DNA from: Nematostella vectensis
Taxonomy: Eukaryota > Cnidaria > Anthozoa > Actiniaria > Edwardsiidae
Direction of reading: 5' to 3'
Assembly (NCBI RefSeq): GCF_932526225.1
Contig: NC_064047.1
Span: forward strand, 2,605,501-2,665,500
Length of the DNA stretch: 60,000 nucleotides
The position numbers and the translations under genes are program-made. Shown here in pieces: positions 54,901 through 60,000 of this stretch. Numbering within the stretch: the stretch's first letter is position 1; every line of letters starts with the position of its first letter. The notes below the pieces were generated by a model. That model had not been told where the DNA came from, did no database searches, and was given only the letters and a program-made list of their open reading frames with translations.

Positions 54901-57900
54901 AAATTAATCATATCCTGTTTTTTTATCGTGATAAAAAGATGTTTGTTTGTCTTGTTAGTAAGAACAGAAAAGCAGAGGTGGATGTGACCCCATGAAAGAA
55001 CAATGAAAGTACAAAAAGAACATTGATTTAATGTGCATGTTTACAATAGCAATAGCTTGATAGTGATAATTGAATTAAGTTAGCGTCCCTTACCATTTCC
55101 CAGGAAGATAAGTTTCTTAATTTGACAGGACAATGGACGCTGAGTAATTTGAACGGTAGTAAATGTTAGCGTCCCTAGAAAAATGCGCGTCCCCAAGCGA
55201 GTATTAAAGCGGCTGTTTTTACAGTATCTGTTAGTTAGTACCGTTGAGCAAAGGAGACGCATTGCTTGCGAGGCGTGATGCGGGAGCGAGCAAAAGCATT
55301 TTCTATTGAAGAAACCTGCATATAGTGTCCCAGGCTGTAGTCATTAAAGATTGGTGCCTAATTTGAGGTTGCGGAGGCTAAGTTTGCTCATGATAACTGA
55401 TACATAATCCAAGATAGATGACAAAGAAGATTTATCGCAAAATGTAAAGTTTTTGGGTTTTCCATGAAGGTAAAGATTTCAGTGTATTGGGGGTCATAAC
55501 CATTAAACAGAAACTATAGCTAACTATAGCTAATATAATTAAAAGTTGCCTGATGGTTAGCAAATTAAACAAGATACATTGCTTTTATGCGTTTATTTAT
55601 CTTTCTTTGTTTGGTGTTTTTTTTTGCCTGTTTGTTTGTTTAATTGTTTGTTTGTTTGTTTGTTTCGCCCGTTCACAGCTATTATATTTTTATTTGTCTA
55701 TATGTTGCAGGGGCGAAGTTTGAGTTATTGTGGCTTCCAGATCGGCTACACAATACTCAGTAAGTTTGCCTCCAAAACCATGTTTTTCTACGTTGTTTGT
55801 GAGTGTTGCGCTAAGAGATCACGTGACCTCTCTAGGTAATTCAAAACAATCAAGCAAAAACATTGACCGTCACACCAGAGAACGACGAAGAAATAAAGTC
55901 TTTGAATGAAACTAAACCCTTTTGTGAACAAGAAGAATCCCGATTTTTTTCGTAAGCGCTGAATAAGTGGCTTTTTGTTGTTGTTGTTATTTTGCTGCAA
56001 AAAGCCTGAGCGCGCGCTAGTTTGCCACCCAAACAGTCACGTGATCTCCTATTGGAGTATTATCTATTAGTTGAGACCACAGGGAGCCCAAGCTTACGGT
56101 ATTTTATTTAAACAAATGTGATTAAAACACTCACTTCTAACAGCGGGATAGGTGTTTTTATTGGAAACTTTATACAAATCCACAAATTTACTAATTTACT
56201 TCCTGTGTGGAAGCTATTTATTTATTTTCAAGTGTGATAAATCACATTTTATCATTAATGTATTTTTTTTCCTTTTTTTTGCCAGGTATGATAATTCTGT
56301 TCATATTCTTGCTTCTCCTCTTTGTAATTATGGCAATTATTCCACGACTTGAAGAGAAAGTGAAACTTATCCTGAAAAGCCTATCATTGAGCATACTGTA
56401 AGTTGATTTCTATCAAACTTTGATTCTTAACTTGACTTAATAAGGTTGCACTCGGAGAGTGTATCATAACCCGCAGTGCCTCATGGGTATCAAGTAAAAT
56501 AAGCAAATAAGCGTAAATAAAATTCAAATCCATGATCCAAACGCTGCAGAATCCTTGTTTATGTTCTTATGAACATTCCTATGGCTTTCAGATACAAGGA
56601 TTCTGTCGTTTTTACACTACCATTATTATTTTAAAAAGGCGCATAAATAACAGCAGTATCTTTTTTAATGCAAGATCTGTGTACAATTTGAGCATTTCCG
56701 AATTTAAGACAGTGCGTCTTACATAACTTGATATCAAGCTTTGATACCCTTCCCTCGAGAAACACTAGGGAATTTAAGCAACAACGACGGCGGCGGCAGG
56801 GGTAATATATCATACTTAACGCTCTACTCTAAACTAGCTTTAATAAAATGTACTCATTTTTGTAGTCCCAAAAAAGTATAGACAAGCGTGGAACTTTATT
56901 TTTATCATAGCGAACAAGGAAAAGTTTTCAGTGCAAACGTTTCTGTACTCGATAGACCTTGAAACTTGAAGTTTTCAAGGTTGGAGTAGATTTCACGTCT
57001 GGCTTTTTGAATTTGAAATTGTTTTTCGCCGTTGTAGCTCGCGCTCCGCATCTTCAACATTCGGGCAGGGGAGGGGCGTTCACTCCATATTTTGGCCTGG
57101 AAGGCAACAAAACAGAATCTAAAAGCAATGCCTCCTGCAATGAAGGTGATTAGTATGAAACAGGAGAGTGCAACCAAAAAAGAAGTAGCTCAGTTTGTTT
57201 GGGAAGCAAAAAAAAATAAGGGAAAGTGCTTTGTAATGAGAATTATATAATGACATCGCTACAAAGTACGATGATAGGATAACAGAGATCAACAATGCAA
57301 TTAATTTATTGTTTTTAATTCAAGGCCTGTACTTGTTGTCACTGTACTGATTATGGCAATTCAGAAATTACTTTCGCTGTTCGTCTTCCGTGATCGACAG
57401 TTGCCTGACGTCACTGTTACCATTGACAACCAGTAAGTTCAGCTTTGTTTGTAATAAGCCCATGTCAGTTACACCTTTGTTTTCTGTTTTTATCCAATAT
57501 TGGACGAAAAAATAATAAGCAGAAATCTAAGGGACGGATCATTTAACTTTCGAGGAGGGGGGTGGGGGGGTGGATGATTCTGATACAAAATGTCCTGCAA
57601 GCCATTTTTTACAAGAAAAAAAATCCTGCAGCGAGGAAAGTATCTTTCACACCACCAATAGAGGGGGAGAAAATCTTGCCCAATAGCCAAGAAGAAAAAA
57701 ATATATCTTGCTCACACGAAATCATCCATCCCCCCCCCCCCCCACACACACACACACACACACACACCGTCTCAAAATAAAGCCTTATGCTTCATTTTAC
57801 CGAATTCCATTGAAAATACCGCAACAGTTCAAATCAGTCGGCGCGTAGGAATACGTGCTTGTATTCAACACTAACACACTGACTAGGCATAACAATTCAT

Positions 57901-58197
57901 TTCGGAGTCAGATTATTCTATAGCCCGTGGTCGAACCCTTCCCCAAGATGTGTTTATCACTGAATACCCCCTACCCCCTTCGAAAAATACTAAACAACAC
58001 ATGTCCGTATGATTCGCTATCTTATCTTTCAAGACGCCTTTTCTGCGTGATGTCGTTGGTGTTCTTCATGTATAACGTCATCGTGGGGATTGTTTCTGCC
58101 GTCATTCGTGGACTGAAGAGCTTGATTCTCGGTTTCGTGTTCCTCCCTCGCATTGACCGCACGCCCTTAATGCAACAGTACCAACAATGGGACAAAG
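45971..58197 (+). CDS. STRA6: STRA6-like receptor, copy B (exons 1-16, 3' end outside window)
   Basis: Exons: 45981-46058 (ATG at 45981, acceptor ends 45970), 46767-46846, 47816-47967, 48075-48195, 49476-49533, 50652-50783, 51277-51356, 52235-52296, 52875-52936, 53513-53585, 54209-54284, 54643-54700, 55711-55759, 56286-56397, 57325-57432, 58034-58197. The total is 1465 nt, 488 codons plus one base, in the same phase as copy A at this point. No frameshift or stop is seen. This copy keeps the full exon 3 (SAIFG) and full exon 6 (SQYYGAL), so it probably preserves the ancestral form better. The two C-terminal exons should lie beyond 60000. Confidence 0.86.
48576..49238 (+). repeat. 39-bp minisatellite in intron 4, copy B (about 17 units, higher-order)
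   Basis: Same unit as copy A but longer and organised: a block ending in the short variant GTGTGAAAAAAGTTTC occurs twice (48794-48808 and 48984-48998), showing duplication of a multi-unit block. Confidence 0.93.
50652..50783 (+). CDS. STRA6: STRA6-like copy B exon 6 (intact form)
   Basis: Acceptor TTGTTTCAG ends at 50651. The exon begins STGISQYYGALVQLPIIICH. The YY before the helix corresponds by position to a KYYSLLASLP-type block in vertebrates. About 330 nt spanning its acceptor and 5' end are missing from copy A. Confidence 0.85.
51521..52011. mobile_element. TTAA-flanked MITE, copy B intron 7
   Basis: Counterpart of the copy A element with point differences (GCTCCC for GCCGCC near the left end). 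Confidence 0.8.
52539..52784. mobile_element. MITE with ~60-bp inverted ends, copy B intron 8
   Basis: Counterpart of 12524-12750 with about 20 extra bases (near 52620) and a TATATAG end variant. Confidence 0.82.
52983..53149. mobile_element. hAT-like MITE, copy B intron 9
   Basis: Same ends as the copy A element; the internal C run is longer. Confidence 0.65.
53513..53585 (+). CDS. STRA6: STRA6-like copy B exon 10, short loop version
   Basis: It reads LTVAELALAEIDPFHRYF and then ANDIFK before donor GTAACT, 73 nt against 97 in copy A. The first 11 codons match copy A except Leu for Met. The intron after the donor again matches copy A base for base. Confidence 0.78.
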
Positions 58198-60000
58198 GTA
58201 AGTACGCCTTTGATGTGACAGTACCAGCACTGGGACAAAGGTAAGTACGCCCTTGATGTTACAGTACCAATACTGGGACAAAGGTAAGTACGCCCTTGAT
58301 GTTACAGTACCAATACTGGGACAAAGGTAAGTACGCCTTTGATGTGACAGTACCAATACTGGGACAAAGGTAAGTACGTCTTTGATGCAACAGTACCAAT
58401 ACTGGGACAAAGGTAAGTACGCCCTTAATGCAACAGTACCAATACTGGGACAAAGGTAAGTACGTCTTTGATGCAACAGTACCAATACTGGGACAAAGGT
58501 AAGTACGTCTTTGATGCAACAGTACCAATACTGGGACAAAGGTAAGTACGTCTTTGATGCAACAGTACCAATACTGGGATAAAGGTAGGTACGCCTTTGA
58601 TGTGACAGTACCAGTACTGGACAAAGGTAAGTACGCCCTTAATGCAACAGTACCAATACTGGGACAAAGGTAAGTACGTCTTTGATGTGACAGTACCAGC
58701 ACTGGACAAAGGTAATTACGCCCTTGATGTGACAGTAACAACACTGGACAAAGGTAAGTACGCCCTTAATGTGACCGTACCAACACTGGACAAGGGTAAG
58801 TACGCCCTTAATGCAACAGTACCAATACTGGGACAAAGGTAAGTACGCCTTTGATGTGACAGTACCAGCACTGGGACAAAGGTAAGTACGCCCTTAATGC
58901 AACAGTACCAACACTGGGACAAAGGTAAGTACGACTTTGATGTGACAGTACCAACACTGGGACAAAGGTAAGTACGCCTTTGATGTGACAGTGCCAATAC
59001 TGGGACAAAGGTAAGTACGCCTTTGATGTGACAGTACCAACACTGGACAAAGGTAAGTACGCGCTTAATGTGACAGTACCAACACTGGGACAAAGGTAAG
59101 TACGCGCTTAATGTGACAGTACCAGCACTGGGACAAAGGTAAGTACGCCCATGATGTGACAGTACCAACACTGGACAAAGGTAAGTACGCCCTTAATGTA
59201 ACAGTACCAACACTGGACAAAGGTAAGTAAGCCTTTGATGTGACAGTACCAACACTCGACAAAGGTAAGTACGCCCTTAATGTGACAGTACCAACACTGG
59301 GACAAAGGTAAGTACGCCCATGATGTGACAGTACCAACACTGGGACAAAGGTAAGTACGCCCATGATGTAACAGTACCAACACTGGGACAAAGGTAAGTA
59401 CGCCCTTGATGTGACAGTACCAACACTGGACAAAGGTAAGTACGCCCATGATGTGACAGTACCGAAACTGGACAAAGGTAAGTACGCCCATGATGTGACA
59501 GTACCAACACTGGACAAAAGTAAGTACGCCCTTGATGTGACAGTACCAACACTGGGACAAAGGTAAGTACGCCCTTAATGTGACAGTACCAACACTGGAC
59601 AAAGGTAAGTACGCCCTTAATGTGAAAGTACCAACACTGGACAAAGGTAAGTACGCGCTTAATGTGACAGTACCAACACTGGACAAAGGTAAGTACGCCC
59701 TTAATGTGACAGTACCAACACTGGACAAGGGTAAGTACGCCCTTAATGTGAAAGTACTAACACTGGACAAAGGTAAGTACGCCCATGATGTGACAGTACC
59801 AACACTGGACAAAGGTAAGTACGCCCTTGATGTGACAGTACCAACACTGGACAAAGGTAAGTACGCCCTTAATGTGAAAGTACCAACACTGGACAAAGGT
59901 AAGTACGCCCATGATGTGACAGTACCAACACTGGACAAAGGTAAGTACGCCCTTGATGTGACAGTACCAACACTGGACAAAGGTAAGTACGCCCTTAATG
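58161..60000 (+). repeat. Same splice-donor minisatellite in intron 16 of copy B (runs off window)
   Basis: It begins with the same exon 16 end (58161-58197) and continues to the last base shown. The first units match copy A in order, but later unit order differs, e.g. a GGTAGGT variant near 58586 and GGTAATT near 58712. Over 40 units are visible. Confidence 0.94.

Larger units (their letters stand above)
38909..60000 (+). repeat. Large head-to-tail segmental duplication, copy B side
   Basis: Counterpart of the left 20 kb. Relative to A it has 1.7 kb more inside the long-inverted-repeat element, lacks the 0.74-kb insert at 3611-4346, lacks about 0.2 kb after exon 5, and has 0.33 kb more before exon 6. 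Confidence 0.9.

Overview
The window is animal nuclear DNA. It is AT-rich and intron-dense, with GT/AG introns of a few hundred to a few thousand bases, and it is crowded with micro- and minisatellites, MITE-like elements, a LINE fragment, a tRNA-Glu-derived SINE and a degenerate TTAGGG-type telomeric tract. There are no bacterial operons. The mix (a Meta-SINE-like core, a KDZ transposase, a STRA6-family receptor in compact exons) suits an invertebrate, most likely a cnidarian such as a coral or anemone. That placement is inference.

The main gene is a STRA6-like (RBP_receptor family) multi-pass membrane protein on the + strand, present twice head to tail. Copy A (6275-23367) is complete: 18 exons whose splice phases all agree, giving 594 codons plus a stop. 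Copy B (45971 onward) has exons 1-16 and runs off the right edge inside intron 16. The copies are nearly identical in exons and introns over about 20 kb. They differ in four exons (3, 6, 10 and 14), always by a multiple of three bases. Exon 6 of copy A has lost its normal start and acceptor. Exon 10 carries a replaced stretch.

In both copies the last 37 bases of exon 16 plus the following splice donor form the first unit of a 42/43-bp minisatellite. Intron 16 therefore contains dozens of copies of its own exon-intron junction (18172-20502, and 58161 to the window end).

Between the copies (23.4-33.7 kb) lies sequence present once in the window: a fold-back element in the 3' end of copy A; an exon encoding a signal peptide (24883-24979); a Ser/Thr-rich 36-bp repeat exon rich in the CRE-type palindrome TGACGTCA (26236-27183); a damaged KDZ-superfamily transposase gene with a C-terminal cysteine-protease-like exon (27396-29887); a ~90-100-bp satellite next to interstitial telomeric repeats (30360-30934); a 5'-truncated LINE on the minus strand (31228-32208); a 30-bp GC-rich minisatellite; and a long compound trinucleotide microsatellite.

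From 33732 to 41759 a 4016-bp segment is directly duplicated. Each unit carries an 11-copy, 27-bp minisatellite, and the same sequence family opens the window (1-3.1 kb). The STRA6-upstream regions (about 3.1-6.2 kb and 41.8-45.9 kb) hold a long-inverted-repeat element, full length in B with a nested SINE and internally deleted in A.

Copies A and B could be true paralogues or two haplotypes placed in tandem by assembly. The sequence alone does not settle this.
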